From: Thermomucor indicae-seudaticae
Lineage: Eukaryota; Mucoromycota; Mucoromycetes; Mucorales; Lichtheimiaceae
Direction: 5' to 3'
DNA length: 18,116 nucleotides
Assembly: GCA_000787465.1 (NCBI GenBank)
Contig: JSYX01000671.1
Span: forward strand, 1-18,116
Under the pieces are notes generated by a model, which saw only the letters and a program-made list of their open reading frames with translations, searched no databases and was not told where the DNA came from. Of this stretch, positions 1 through 11,133 are shown in pieces. Each line of letters starts with the position of its first letter. The first letter of the stretch is position 1. A program made the translations under genes and the position numbers.

Positions 1-310
1 TTCGCTTGAAGAGTTTATGGCAATCACGTCAAGAATTTCTTGCATTGATGTAAAGATGTCAAAAATAGAGATTCTTTCTATTTTCTCTGTTCCCTTATTC
101 TCACTATGCTCTGTGGCGTTGTTGTCAAAGCTCCTCTAACACAAGATTGTCAGCAGAACCTTTTCATGCTTTTCATGGCGTAGCGGACTTCAAAACTTCT
201 CCGGAAAAACATTTTGCCTCCGTGAATTTTCTGCAGCGCCTATGGCAGGCTTATCCTGCACCTTTTCTGCTCTCGAGGACCTTTCAGGGGTGTGCCAAAC
301 CAGAGTGAAC
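1..310. other. 5' flank of the adenylate cyclase gene
   Basis: No gene is visible here. The stretch is T- and C-rich, as fungal promoters and 5' leaders often are. An in-frame ATG at 242 would add 23 residues to the cyclase, but it has a C at -3. The ATG at 311 has an A at -3 and is preferred. No convincing TATA box was seen. Confidence 0.4.
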
Positions 311-3300
311 ATGTCAAATAGTCAAAACAATAGCAATCAATACTCGAATGTAGATTCGTTTTTTACTCGTGTATTTGGTCACTCCTCATCTCATGAATCT
401 TCTCGAGGTACGTATGCCCATAGTCATCCCCGATAGTTGGGATGCAAGTGTTAACCAAGTTTCTTGTTTAAAGCCGGTTCTCCCACTGCTCACCTCGCTG
501 CAGCTGCACCAAAGCCTAGTAAAACCATATCGTCGAGCACTGTACAAACATCACGTCATAATCGCAACTCCTCTGCTGGCACTATCCCGTCGCCTGAAGC
601 TTTGTCGGTTCCGGCCTTGCCGGCCCTACAACGTCGTCGCTCCTTTGATGGTCACGAAAGTCGAAGATTGGCTGCTGCTGCCAGTCCATTGCCGGATCGA
701 CCTGAACGCATAATAACTCCTACAGCTTCCGTGTCAACCAGCACTACTCCGAATAATAACAATAAGAGTCATGCCGAGAGGAAAAGGAATCCGGTACAGT
801 ATCCTCGAGGTGGTAGGCATATTGGTGAAAGCCCAGCCATCGAGATGCCATATCCTTTGAATCTGCTTGCAGCCGATCCAAGTGATTCCTCAAGGCAGCA
901 TGCTGCTGGACGGCGAAACTCTGGCGAGCCGTCAAAGCATAAGCCAACCGTCGGTAAGAAGCTAGCAAACTTTGCAAATTTTGATGCTTTTCTGAATTTC
1001 TTTTTAGGAGGTGGTAATGCTCATACGGCAGCTCCACCCACTAAGAAGCGAAACTTTCTTGGACGTTTCGGCAAAAAGAAATGTGAGAATATGGAAAAGT
1101 GGACGTTGGAGGGAGAAGAGACGATCGGTACTTATTGATACTTATTTTGCTAGCTGGCCATTCTGGAGATTCAAGTCCGAGTCGTACTCCCTTGCCTAGC
1201 CGTGATGAAGTTGATGGATCCTTCTCGTCATCAAACCAGTCTTCCTCCAGCACTTTGAATTCATCCCCATATCCGAGCATAAACTCAACGGCATCACTGA
1301 ATCATTCACGGAAAGTAATCAATGACGATATGTATCGGTTTATACCAGCCCATCCCTTGGATCTTCCAGCAGCAGAAGTGAACTGGAGAAGTGATTACGA
1401 TGTAGGGAATAACAATGGTCGTAAGAAATCGTCTGGATCAGGTCGAAGGGGCAAGGACAGAGAAAAATCAGAAGGTCATGCTTATGTCCCCGGAGAAATC
1501 CGCCAGCTAAAGGTGAGACATGTATTGTGGTCACTTGGCTGAATTATTATTAATTAGCGGATGCATCTATTTGAAGGAAATCGAACGTAAGTTAGCAACA
1601 TGCTAGAAACCATGTCATGTCATGCTGATGGCTATTTTTCCCAGTGGATCAAAATTTTGGTAGCATGGATGGTATTGTCAACCCGGATTTCATGATCGCA
1701 CCCATTGCACGGCTTACAAATGAGGTAATATGCAATGCTGTGTAGCTGACGTAGACGCCCTATTACTTAATCGAGTTGATGATTAGATGTGGGAGTCATC
1801 AGCGGCCGCTGAACAGTGGGCGCCACCTGATAGCTGGGCAGTGCAATTACCTGGCGCAGTAGATAGCGTTACTGGATCGATGGCCGCGTCTGCCTTGGTC
1901 GAAGAAGAGTCACAAGGGTTCGATGAGTATGTCGATGATCAAGAAAAATGGGATATGCTAAGGAAAAATGTTAGTGTTCTCTTCACATGAGATTGTTGGA
2001 TGTGCATTGTGATTTCTGATCCCTTTACTAGTTTCGTATTCGAATATTTCGACCCGATGCAACATTTGGTACCCTGCAAGTGCCACTTAATACCACAACC
2101 GCTGAGCTTCTTCACAAGTTAGCGGGCAAGTTCTTCCTTGCCGATACGAGCAAATACAACTTAGTCATCCAAAGAAACAATACTGGTAAGTACTCTATGT
2201 TTGTACCGGTGAGGAAGTATGATTGTAATAAATACATCGTTTTGTCCCCTATAGAACGCGTGCTTCAGCCTCATGAACGACCACTGCAGATACAGAAAAT
2301 GTTATTTGAGCAAATGGGATACACGGAGCAAGACAGAGTCGAGGATATCGGACTGGAGGACAATACTTATTTGGTGCGATTCGTTTTTCGCCCAAACGTT
2401 GCTCAGATGATACCCGAGGATCCTGAGCTCGCGTCGTCTCATAATATTGACTTGAAAGGGCGGAACCTGTCAACGATACCCATATTTCTCTACAAACGCG
2501 CAGCAGGGATTGTATCGCTTGATTTGTCGAGGAACCTTCTCATGGAAATACCCGTTGATTTTGCCCAAATGTGCAAAGCGCTCAAGCAACTGTCGCTGGC
2601 CGATAATGAATACGCAAATATACCCACCTCAGTGCGACATATTCGATGCCTGGAGTATCTTGACGTATCTGGGAACCGATTGCGTGATCTCCAGCATGCA
2701 CACCTCGATGAACTGAAAGAGCTTCGCACACTCCGTGCTTATAATAACCGTTTGGAGTCACTGCCAGCGTCCTTCGAAAATTTTAGCCAACTCACAGTGT
2801 TATTGATATCCAACAACTCGTTTACGGTATTCCCCGACGTGATTTGTCAAATCACAACCTTGGCGTATCTTGATATTAGTTTCAACAAAATTACAGCATT
2901 CCCAGACGAAATTGGCAATTTGACTCGTCTCGTCCGCTTATATGCCATCGGTAACCGGCTCGCTGGCCCGCTGCCTCAAAGTTTTTCAAAGCTGGAGAAG
3001 CTCCAAAAACTGGATGTACGACAAAATCTATTGACGGAGCTGGACGTACTAAGTAGTTTGCCAAATCTGGAGACAGTGTTAGCAGACTACAACGCTATGA
3101 GTGCTGTGAATTGCGACTTGAGAAACGTACGACAGCTTGAACTGTACAAGAACCGATTAACGCATTTTAATATCAGCTGCAAAGCAGAAGAATCATCACC
3201 CGCGATCCCTCAGAGTCCTAGCCAAGGGCCCAGCAGTGCGCTATGCAACCTGGCCGATCTCAATCTTTCAAACTGCAAGTTATCATCGTTACCAGACGAA

Positions 3301-6300
3301 CTGTTCCGTACTGCAACACTGCTTGAGAAAATCGTGCTGGATGGCAACACGCTTACCGCTTTGCCGTCAACTATTGGTTGCTTACGGAAACTAACCAGGC
3401 TCTCTGTGCAAGCCAACCACTTGGAAAGCCTACCGGCAGAAATTGCTCACTTGACTGAACTGAAACACCTGGATGTTCAAAAGAATAACTTGAAGACATT
3501 GCCAAAGGAAATATGGTTATGCGCATCGTTGCAGACGCTAAACTGTTCGTCCAATCTGTTAGAATCGTTCCCACAGCCGTACGCGGCACCGGGAGTCGCA
3601 CTGCATCTTCCTTTAACACCGCAGAGAGGAGACGTTGTTGTTACGCCATCGGTCGCAGCAGCGGCTTCTCCTTCTGGTGACAGCCCATTATCATCACCTC
3701 ACAACGTTGGTCAAGGAATAGTCGTCCCGGCCGATAACGCTACTGCGTTTAAGCCAACCGCAAGTAATAGTACCTCACAGGAGAGTTCTTCCGTGCCCAT
3801 GACACCGCAAGCTGCACCCAACTTTAACCCACCATCATTTTTCGCAAGTCCTCGAAACCACCCTCCTCCACTTTCGCTTTCATTACGCCAACTTTTCATG
3901 GGAGATAATCGGCTGACAGATGAAGTCTGGTCGCCACTGTCGTGGTTCATGGAGCTTCGAACTCTGAATTTATCGTTCAACTACTTGACGGAAATGTTGC
4001 CGGAAGGGTTTTTCCATCAGCATCTGTATGAGCTTTATCTGTCGGGAAACCACTTGACGTCTTTACCGGCCGACGACATTGAGAAGCTCAGCTACCTACG
4101 CGTGCTTGCTGTGAATGGTAACAAGTTGCAGACGCTGCCTGCGGAAATCGGCAAGTTGAGGAAACTGTTGGTGTTGGATGTTGGGAACAATATGTTGAAA
4201 TACAACATTTCAAACTGGCCGTACGATTGGAACTGGTAAGTCGCGTCTATGTGCCTTTCGTGGGGTTTGCTCTAAGTTTACGTCGCAAGGAATTGGAACC
4301 TTGGTCTGAAATATCTCAATCTTTCTGGCAACAAGCGGCTCGAGATCAAAAAGACTCACCCAGACATGCATAACCGAAAAGACAAAGATCTTTCTGACTT
4401 TAGTGCCTTGACTCGGTTACGGACATTGGGTTTAATGGATATCACGATATTGGGAGTTTCTGTCTTGGAAGAATTTCACGACCGTCGTGTGCGGACCTCA
4501 CCTTCGGAGGTGAACAGCATGGCATACGGTATTGCAGACTGGCTTGGTCCTAACGACCACCTAACTACGTGGGATTTGGTTATGCCAAGATTTCGCAACA
4601 AGGACGATGAGTGTATTTTTGGTCTTTTTGACGGCCACAAGCAAAGTAAGGCGGGCTGCAAGCTGACAAAGTACCTTTACGACTCCTTTACATACTATTT
4701 CATGAACGAGTTGCGGAGTAACCGACAAGACGACACGATTGTATGTGCTATGAGGCGGACTTTTCTAGCACTTGAGAAGGGGATTGCGAGTGCAGTAGAC
4801 GAGCGGGACTCGGGCGCATCTGTGGTGGTATGCTATATCGTGGGCCAGACGTTGCATGTGGCCAACGTAGGCGACGCCGAAGCTGTGATATCACGTAACA
4901 ATGGCCAGGCATTCGAGATCACGCAAAAGCATATCCCGCTTAATCCGAGCGAGACTTCACGGATACGCGCAGCTGGAGGATTTGTGTCAAACGAAGGACG
5001 CTTAAACGGCGAACTTCAAGTGTCGCGTAGCTTTGGGCATTTCCACTTGATACCGGCTGTGAACGCTAACCCCTACGTGACGAGTATCAACTTGACCGAA
5101 GAGGACGAGTATGTGATTATGGCGTCGCGAGGTTTGTGGGAGCACATGTCGTACCAGACAGCCGTTGATATTGCACGGACGGAAAAGGATGATATGATGG
5201 CGGCTGCGCAAAAACTGCGTGATTTTGCCATAACGTATGGGGCAGAGGAAAATATTATGGTGATGGTTATCGCTGTTGGGGATCTTTACGAGAAGCGCGA
5301 CAAGCGATTGCGGTGCTTGCGTGGCATGAATGCGGCGACTGGACGTGGGCCGGCTGCTGTGCCTGGTATGATGGTGGATGATGCAGTTGTGGGCAAATAC
5401 AAGTGGCGAGGAAAGGATGATGCACTTGGAGATTCGGTAAGCGAGGATAAGAAAAGCGAAAGGAGTATGTCAATAACTGATTTCATTTTTACAAATGGAC
5501 AAAAAAAAGACATTAGCGCGGCTGGATCGTGAGGTTCCGCCACCTATCAATCAAGTGGCGTTGGTGTTTACGGATATCAAAAGCTCGACGTATTTCTGGG
5601 AGACCCAACCGGAGAATATGCGGTCTGCTATTAAGATCCATGATGCGGTGATGCGCCGAGCATTGCGCAGCGTGGGTGGCTATGAAGTCAAGACAGAAGG
5701 TGACGCGTTCATGGTCTGCTTCCAGAGTATTACTGGTGCGCTTTTGTGGTGTTTCCAGGTGCAGCTGCAGCTGCTTGAAGCCGACTGGCCGGCTGGCATC
5801 CTGGACACAGAGGATGGCCGCGAAATTGAAAAAGACAACGTGGTGATCTACAAAGGACTTTCGGTACGAATGGGTATTCACTGGGGAACGCCGGTATTTG
5901 AGCGAAATCCCATCACGAATCGTATGGACTATTTTGGCCCTGTAGTCAACAAGGCAAGTCGTATCTGCAACGCAGCTGACGGTGGCCAGATTTGCGTGTC
6001 GTCCGATGTGGTGGCTGCGTTGAGGAATTTCCCAGGTGTATTTGAGGATGACGACGAAGGAGCAAATGGTGGATCCATGGATGATTTGGAGGTTTCTTCT
6101 TCGTCGGCCATGGGTAATAGTGGCTCAAGCGCATATGGGCATTCCGTCAGTCGTGAAATTATGCAGCTTAAGCGACTCGGGTTCCATGTCATGGAGCTTG
6201 GCGAACGCCGACTGAAAGGATTAGAAACACCAGAAATGCTTAGTTTAGTATACCCGAAGCAACTGGCGGGTCGGATGGAGCTTGACAAGAGTGAAATGAT

Positions 6301-6915
6301 TGCCGCACGTGCTGCAGCAGTGTCCGGACTTAAAGCGACGCCAACGCCCCCCGCAATGATGGACGGCAAATCACCAGATACATCAGTAGCAGCGGCAACA
6401 GCAGCAGACAGCGAGGATATCAAACCAGCAGTGACCGGCCCGCGTACCATTGATCCAGCACTTGTATGTGCCCTGAGCAACCTAGCGATTCGTCTGGAAC
6501 GTATTACAGCAGGTAATGTCTTGTCACATGCGAGAGCGGGTAGTTCCATCCATAGCAAGTACACGTCGAGTGGAATGGATGGCAATCCTTCAGCCATCGT
6601 GACCACGGCCACGACTGGTCTTGGCAAGTGGCTAGACAGACACATGAAAACAGAAGCGAGTGATGAAGAACTCATGATGCTCATGGAAAACTTTGTCGCT
6701 CGTGTTGAGGTAATGCTCCAGAACACTCACTATACGCTTTATTGAGCTAACGTTTTCACCTCTAGAATGCTGCATCCACCTTGTATCTGCACAAAGTAGG
6801 CAGATTCGCCAACGTCCTTGAGAAACTTGGACAAGCCATTGAACTTGATCCCATGCATATCCTGAGAGCACTGCAAATGTATTCGGACGTTACACGATTG
6901 TCTTCCAACATGTAA
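311..6915 (+). CDS. CYR1: Adenylate cyclase (RA-LRR-PP2C-CYCc), 12 exons
   Basis: Makes cAMP from ATP at the inner face of the plasma membrane; fungal homologues act downstream of Ras, G-alpha and CAP to drive PKA. Order seen in about 1,980 residues: a Ser/Asn-rich disordered N-terminus (1-375); an APDSWAV-like segment (WAPPDSWAV, near 1811-1846); a Ras-association domain (about 441-540); leucine-rich repeats (about 560-1190) with a Ser/Pro-rich insert; a PP2C-like domain (about 1220-1485); and a class III cyclase domain (about 1548-1710). The cyclase domain has the metal site FTDI, the adenine-contact KTEGD, and NKASR holding the transition-state Asn and Arg. A helical tail ends at TAA 6913-6915. 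Length and order match fungal Cyr1/CyaA. All exon phases agree except around the 29-nt exon at 1558-1586. The catalytic residues look intact, so an active enzyme is expected. Confidence 0.95.
408..6765 (+). other. Intron map of the adenylate cyclase gene
   Basis: Introns read by eye from GT-AG borders and protein continuity: 408-473, 954-1007 (in frame), 1083-1153, 1513-1557 (donor uncertain), 1587-1644, 1725-1786, 1970-2031, 2186-2254 (in frame), 4236-4289, 5437-5509 and 6710-6765. Donors are mostly GTAAGT- or GTGAGA-like; acceptors are TAG or AAG/CAG after a pyrimidine run. Introns 954-1007 and 2186-2254 contain no stop in frame. The second splits the RA domain and is very probably removed, because its removal joins RNNT to ERVLQPHERP as the family expects. 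The phase at 1513-1557 does not fit its consensus donor. Confidence 0.8.
2455..4425 (+). repeat. Leucine-rich repeat array within adenylate cyclase
   Basis: About 20 repeats of 22-24 codons with the pattern LxxLxLSxNxLxxLPxxI. Examples are SLDLSRNLLMEIPVDF, YLDVSGNRLRDL and VLAVNGNKLQTLPAEI. In fungal adenylate cyclases this region is the Ras-effector platform. A Ser/Pro/Ala-rich insert of about 100 residues (about 3580-3880) interrupts the array before the last repeats. The array crosses the intron at 4236-4289 and runs into the PP2C-like domain. Confidence 0.93.
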
Positions 6916-7026
6916 ATGAAAACGCACATCGTACGAGCTTAAATGTTATTATCCAGATGATTATGTACATATTAAAGAGACATGCAGACAGATATCGCCA
7001 TCACGTCCTTTTTTTGCAAGAATTAT

Positions 7027-10000
7027 TTAACCGCTTTCTTGGTTAGATGGTTCGTTGTTCTGCGACCGGCGTAACCGGCTAATTTCTTTCTTCAGCGATT
7101 CATTCTCTCGTATAAGCTTCTCCCGTTCCCGATTGGATGTCAATAAAAGTTGTTGCAAATGCTCCTAAAACTAATGTTATATCGCAAGTTATGCGATAGT
7201 TATGACTTCGATCAAGTACTTACAACAGCAGCGAAAATTTCGGCAGACAAGGAAGCTGAACGAGATCTGAAAGCAAAAAGCGTCAAAAAATCGTCGATGT
7301 GCACTCTTCCTCCGATAAGAAAAAGGTTTACCTTGATGAATGATCTAACGCAGAAGAAGATTCAGCGAAGGATTTTCGGGATTCTGACGATGAGGATGCA
7401 CGACTTCGAGCTTTGCTGTCAGGCGCAGATGCGCCCTGCATCATGGATATGCCAAATAGCATATCCTGCAGCAACGTTCGTTGTGCATCGACTTGCTTGA
7501 GCATTGCTTCAATATGAGATTGCATCATATGAGGCATGCTGGGATCTAAAAGTCTGCTAGATTGTCCCCGGGATACGGAAGAACATGGCGATGTTGTTGG
7601 CGAACCGCCAGATAGTGGAGATTGTGGCGACTCCAATTGATGCACTTTGAACAGTTATCAGGTTAGATAAAGACAGCTACCCAAATAAGTGCAATCTTCC
7701 TACCGTCCACTTTCTCATGTCTCATTTCCGTGGCGGTTGTTGACCCACCAGTCAACTCAAACCGGCCTTTCTTTCGACATTCCGGTGAGGACGCAGCGAC
7801 CTCACAATAATCCCGATGTTGCGGTTGGGCTTCTCTACTCACGTCACGTTGCTCTTTCTCTACAGAGAAACGACTTGTTTTTGCTGGCAACAAGGGCCCA
7901 TCCTTTGTCATTTGGGAGATGGAATTCTCACGCGATAACGGAACACTTTCTGTCTTGGGTGGCACGTCCGTGGGCTGACCAGATAACGGCAGCACCTCAA
8001 ACCTGGATTTTCGTCCTTCTGCTCAGTTCGGTCAGCAAAGTCTAAACATATATAGTTCATGTGCAATACGCTATACTTGCCCGGCAAGCTTTCGTGGCTA
8101 GCGACACGATCGACAGGTACAGGCCGCACTTCAGGACCAGACACGGAATGGTCAGATTCTTCGCCTGCCATTGGCGTCGGTGTTCGGTGCGGGGTCTGGT
8201 TGACACTGAACCGGCCTTTCTTGACTTCAATTGGTGAAGCACTAGAAATACCCAATCCCGTAGGAGCTTCGTTTGCGTCAGCATTGGTGATAGGCGATAG
8301 AAACGGAGATTGCGAAGGATGAGAATCTTCGGTCTGTGGCGAGATAGAACGTTGCGAAGATACGGTATTATGATGCTCAGTCTCACGGTTTTCCTCGACT
8401 ACGAACCTTGACCTTTTCGCTGGCGCCGGCGCAGCAAGTTCGGGTGAGGTAGTAATGGACGATGGGGAAGAACTTTCTATGTGAGGTTGCGGTGGATTGC
8501 GTATTACAACATCACCAAACGATATATGTTTCTTATGGTTTGCATTAATTGTCGGTTCGGTAGTAGTAGGGTGCTGCTGGAGCGCTTCGTGCTTTGGATC
8601 GGGTGGCGGTTGTGGTTGCGTACTGACCGACACATCGGGCTGGGTATCAAAGTCCCACTGTTCCGTGGTCTCAACGGACACCTGCTTTTGAGGCACCTTT
8701 TTATGCGGTCTTCGATCTAAGGGAGGTACATGCGCAAGGACTGACTTGACTAGGTATTCTTTTTTCTTGGCTTCTTTAAAAAATGGATGGTGTAAAAGCT
8801 TCTCCGCTGATGGTCTGACAATAGAATATCTATTAAAGCGCGCATTCCCGTAGGCACCTTTAGCCGTACCTTTTCTTTGGATCTTTCTGAAGACACATGT
8901 CAATCATCTCTTTGAAAGTTTTAGAGTACTTGTGTTTGGTGTGCTCGCGATCCAACGTAGGAGGGTCATTAGATAAAGTCATCATAAGCACCTAAACGTT
9001 AAGTTAGCGCCTTTATGGAATAAGAGCTCGTGACTCGTTACCTTCATCGGTGGATACTTGGCAAAAGGAGCATGACCAGTCGCAAGCTCGATGGCCGTTA
9101 TACCGAAGCTCCAAATATCAGCCTTATAGTCATAACCGGCTTGCTCCATCACTTCAGGTGCCATCCAACAGGGCTACGGCAAGCGCCAGTGAAATTAGTC
9201 TCATCAAGCAAAATGTCGCTGTAAAATTGATAAGCTTACCGTGCCTACGAACGTTTTCCGCAGCTCGCTGTTTTCAGTCAATGAGCTCGAGACACCAAAA
9301 TCAGCGAGCAGGACCGTGCCATGCTCATCCATCAAGAGATTCCCAGCCTTCACGTCTCGGTGAATATGTCCATTCTTATGCAGATAAACCAGGGCCTCTA
9401 AAGCTTGCTTCAAGATGGTTGCAATACTAATTTCGTCAAATCCATCTTGAAAAGCGGTCTTCATGATGTCCAAACAAGAACCTGCTCACAGCCTGAGTCG
9501 ACCGAAGGAATTCTCAAAAGAGCAAAACAGCTTTCGCTTACCTCCTGATAGATACGGAGTAACAATATATAGCTTGGATTCACAGACGAACGAGCCGTAC
9601 ACCCGAAGCACATTGGGATGTTTAGATAATGCCATAAGCGCCGTCTCTCGCTGAATAAAAAAGAACAGTATAAGCAACACTCAAAAAGCAAAGTGCGCCT
9701 AATATATGGTCATTACGCGAAGCTCATCAATTTGGTTACGCTCGAACATGTCCAAATCGATCATCTTGATGGCCACGCGTTTGTTCATTGGCTTGTAGAT
9801 TGCAGCGTACACAACAGCGGATGAGCCATAGCCTTTCAATGACGATTGATCAGCAGCGAAACTCGGAAAGTTCGTCCAGTACCAGTTATACATACCTATG
9901 GGCTGTTGTATTTCGAAATCTTCCGCTCGTTGAGCCCAATTAGAATCAGTCAAGTGCGTAAGTGAAGATGTCGGAAGGCTTCCGGTGGCGTGTAGCTGAA

Positions 10001-10175
10001 CTGAATGCTTTTCTGATGAAGAAGCAGCAGTATCTTGCGAATGATGGAGAGAAGGCAACTTAAAGTGAATGCCTTCAGATCCACTGACAGATCGCTTGAC
10101 GATGTCGGGTCGTGACGATGACGCACTGGCGAATGTATTGCTTCTCGGTATCTGAGGTGCATCTTGGTGCGACAT
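7027..10175 (-). CDS. FRAY/OSR1-type Ste20 protein kinase, 11 exons
   Basis: Serine/threonine kinase of 843 residues. The domain lies at about 86-345: glycine loop [12 protein letters not shown] lysine, catalytic [15 protein letters not shown], activation segment GT-PCWMAPE and [13 protein letters not shown]. The segment [17 protein letters not shown] just after it is typical of the FRAY subfamily (animal OSR1/SPAK), which phosphorylates ion cotransporters under WNK control. The tail (346-843) is Ser/Pro-rich with five RFxV-like motifs and ends in a Leu/Glu-rich coiled coil encoded by the last exon (7164-7027). No clear CCT domain is visible. All exon phases agree and the total is divisible by three. 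The start at 10175 has a G at -3; an upstream in-frame ATG at 10238 is possible. The gene converges on the adenylate cyclase, 111 nt between stops. Confidence 0.92.
7165..9895 (-). other. Intron map of the FRAY-type kinase gene
   Basis: Minus-strand introns, from donor to acceptor: 9895-9833, 9716-9651, 9541-9482, 9239-9174, 9041-8992, 8869-8815, 8076-8003, 7703-7645, 7331-7267 and 7223-7165. All are GT-AG and 50-74 nt long. Exon lengths in order are 280, 116, 109, 242, 132, 122, 738, 299, 313, 43 and 138 nt. They sum to 2,532 nt, giving one uninterrupted frame. This agreement is the main evidence that the gene is intact. Confidence 0.85.
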
Positions 10176-10595
10176 GGCGAAGTAGTCCAACGCGATCGTA
10201 GTACTGACGGCAAAAGAGAAGAGGCGCAGCGAGCGCACAAAGAAACTGAAAGTCGGCTACTGGATCAAAGAAGACTCGTACTGAGGTGAAAGAGTAGAAA
10301 AGGATTAAGAGCTTTTGGGCTTTGTTCCAAGGCAGGATTCGACTGTGTGGTGCAACGTGAACTTGCGAAACAGAAATTTTTTAACGGCCTCCCGAATTTT
10401 TGTGCCAATAATTCGATTTCAGTACAGACTACTTTTTATTAACGGATCCTTTACGCTACTGGATACACTATTTGCACCAGCCGTCCCTCTTTTTTTGCTC
10501 TGCGAGAAAGAAGAAAACCACGTCAGTCAATGGAGGTATTTGCGTAAGGATATTATGCATTTACGTATACAAAAGGAGGCAGCTAGGCGTAAAAG
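10176..10595. other. Upstream region of the kinase gene
   Basis: About 420 nt with no supported gene. It should hold the kinase promoter, read on the minus strand. The plus-strand reading frame at 10315-10629 has no recognisable domain and an amino-acid make-up like translated non-coding DNA. No strong TATA box or repeat was seen. Confidence 0.4.
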
Positions 10596-10612
10596 TGCAC
10601 TCCAGCAGTGCA
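10596..10612. repeat. Short hairpin, 6-bp stem
   Basis: TGCACT (10596-10601) and its reverse complement AGTGCA (10607-10612) flank the 5-nt loop CCAGC. It lies between the kinase promoter region and the transposon neighbourhood. No function is assigned; a stem this short may be chance. Confidence 0.4.
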
Positions 10613-10662
10613 AAGCATTCTTCGATTAGAAATTACTATAAAGCCAATACGCATTCACTTAC

Positions 10663-10987
10663 CAGGCACACAGGCCGTACGCCCGGAAGGACATGTCCTG
10701 GGAGTAGCACCAGGGCAAAGAGCAAGTAAGCTGCGTAATTTGGCCTTCCCACCCACCCGGGCCGGTAACGCACGCCGTTTGCGTGGCTTTTTAACGTCAT
10801 GCCCAGGACGGATTGGATATCCTTTCAACGCTGGGTCTTGGCTACTGAAGGAGGAAGTCAGCACATGATGGACTGGTTCCGATGACGCGGGGTAATACTT
10901 ACGATAGCAGAACACCTGACGGAGAGAAGCCAGAGTGCCTTCTTTACGGGTGCCAACCAGGAACCTTGCCCCGTGTTGTGGAACTTT
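10663..10987 (-). other. Exon-like Cys/Pro/Gly-rich coding piece, unrecognised
   Basis: An open minus-strand frame runs from just after a TAA near 10990 to a consensus donor G|GTAAGTG at 10662. It includes GTRKEGTLASLRQVFCY, a basic stretch (KKPRKRRALPARVGGKAK) and, at the end, CPGATPRTCPSG followed by ACVPG. There is no good initiator ATG, so it would be an internal exon or a remnant. The last 42 nt before the ACVPG end (10717-10676) match 12763-12722 across the transposon at the protein level, with many synonymous codon differences, which argues that it was once coding. Within it, 10907-10850 also looks like an intron (GTAAGT, then GTGCTGAC and TTCCTCCTTCAG), so the structure is unresolved. 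The family was not recognised. Confidence 0.35.
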
Positions 10988-11016
10988 TTGGCTTTATCGA
11001 CACTTCAAAGCGCGTC

Positions 11017-11024
11017 TATAAAAG
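11017..11024 (+). promoter_or_regulatory. TATA box upstream of the transposase
   Basis: TATAAAAG lies about 110 nt before the transposase ATG at 11134. It is a perfect TATA-type match in the right orientation and is probably the element's own promoter. It is inferred from sequence only. Confidence 0.5.
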
Positions 11025-11133
11025 CAGTTCACTTCTTGTATCTTGATGTCCATCCTTAAAAGTGCCCCAACATGCCTCTCAACAACATGTATTACTGTAC
11101 ATGCGTCTACTGACTTTGTTATTGTAGGATTTC

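Noticed and set aside
5929..6726. 265-codon open frame on the minus strand
   Set aside because: It is fully antisense to the cyclase catalytic exon, has no recognisable domain, and is explained by the codon make-up of the opposite strand.
2080..6745. Three separate genes: LRR protein, PP2C and adenylate cyclase
   Set aside because: The frames join through short phase-consistent GT-AG introns (4236-4289 and 5437-5509), and the order is that of a single fungal Cyr1 protein.
10315..10868. Plus-strand frames upstream of the transposase
   Set aside because: No domain, and the frames overlap each other and the better-supported minus-strand Cys/Pro/Gly frame.
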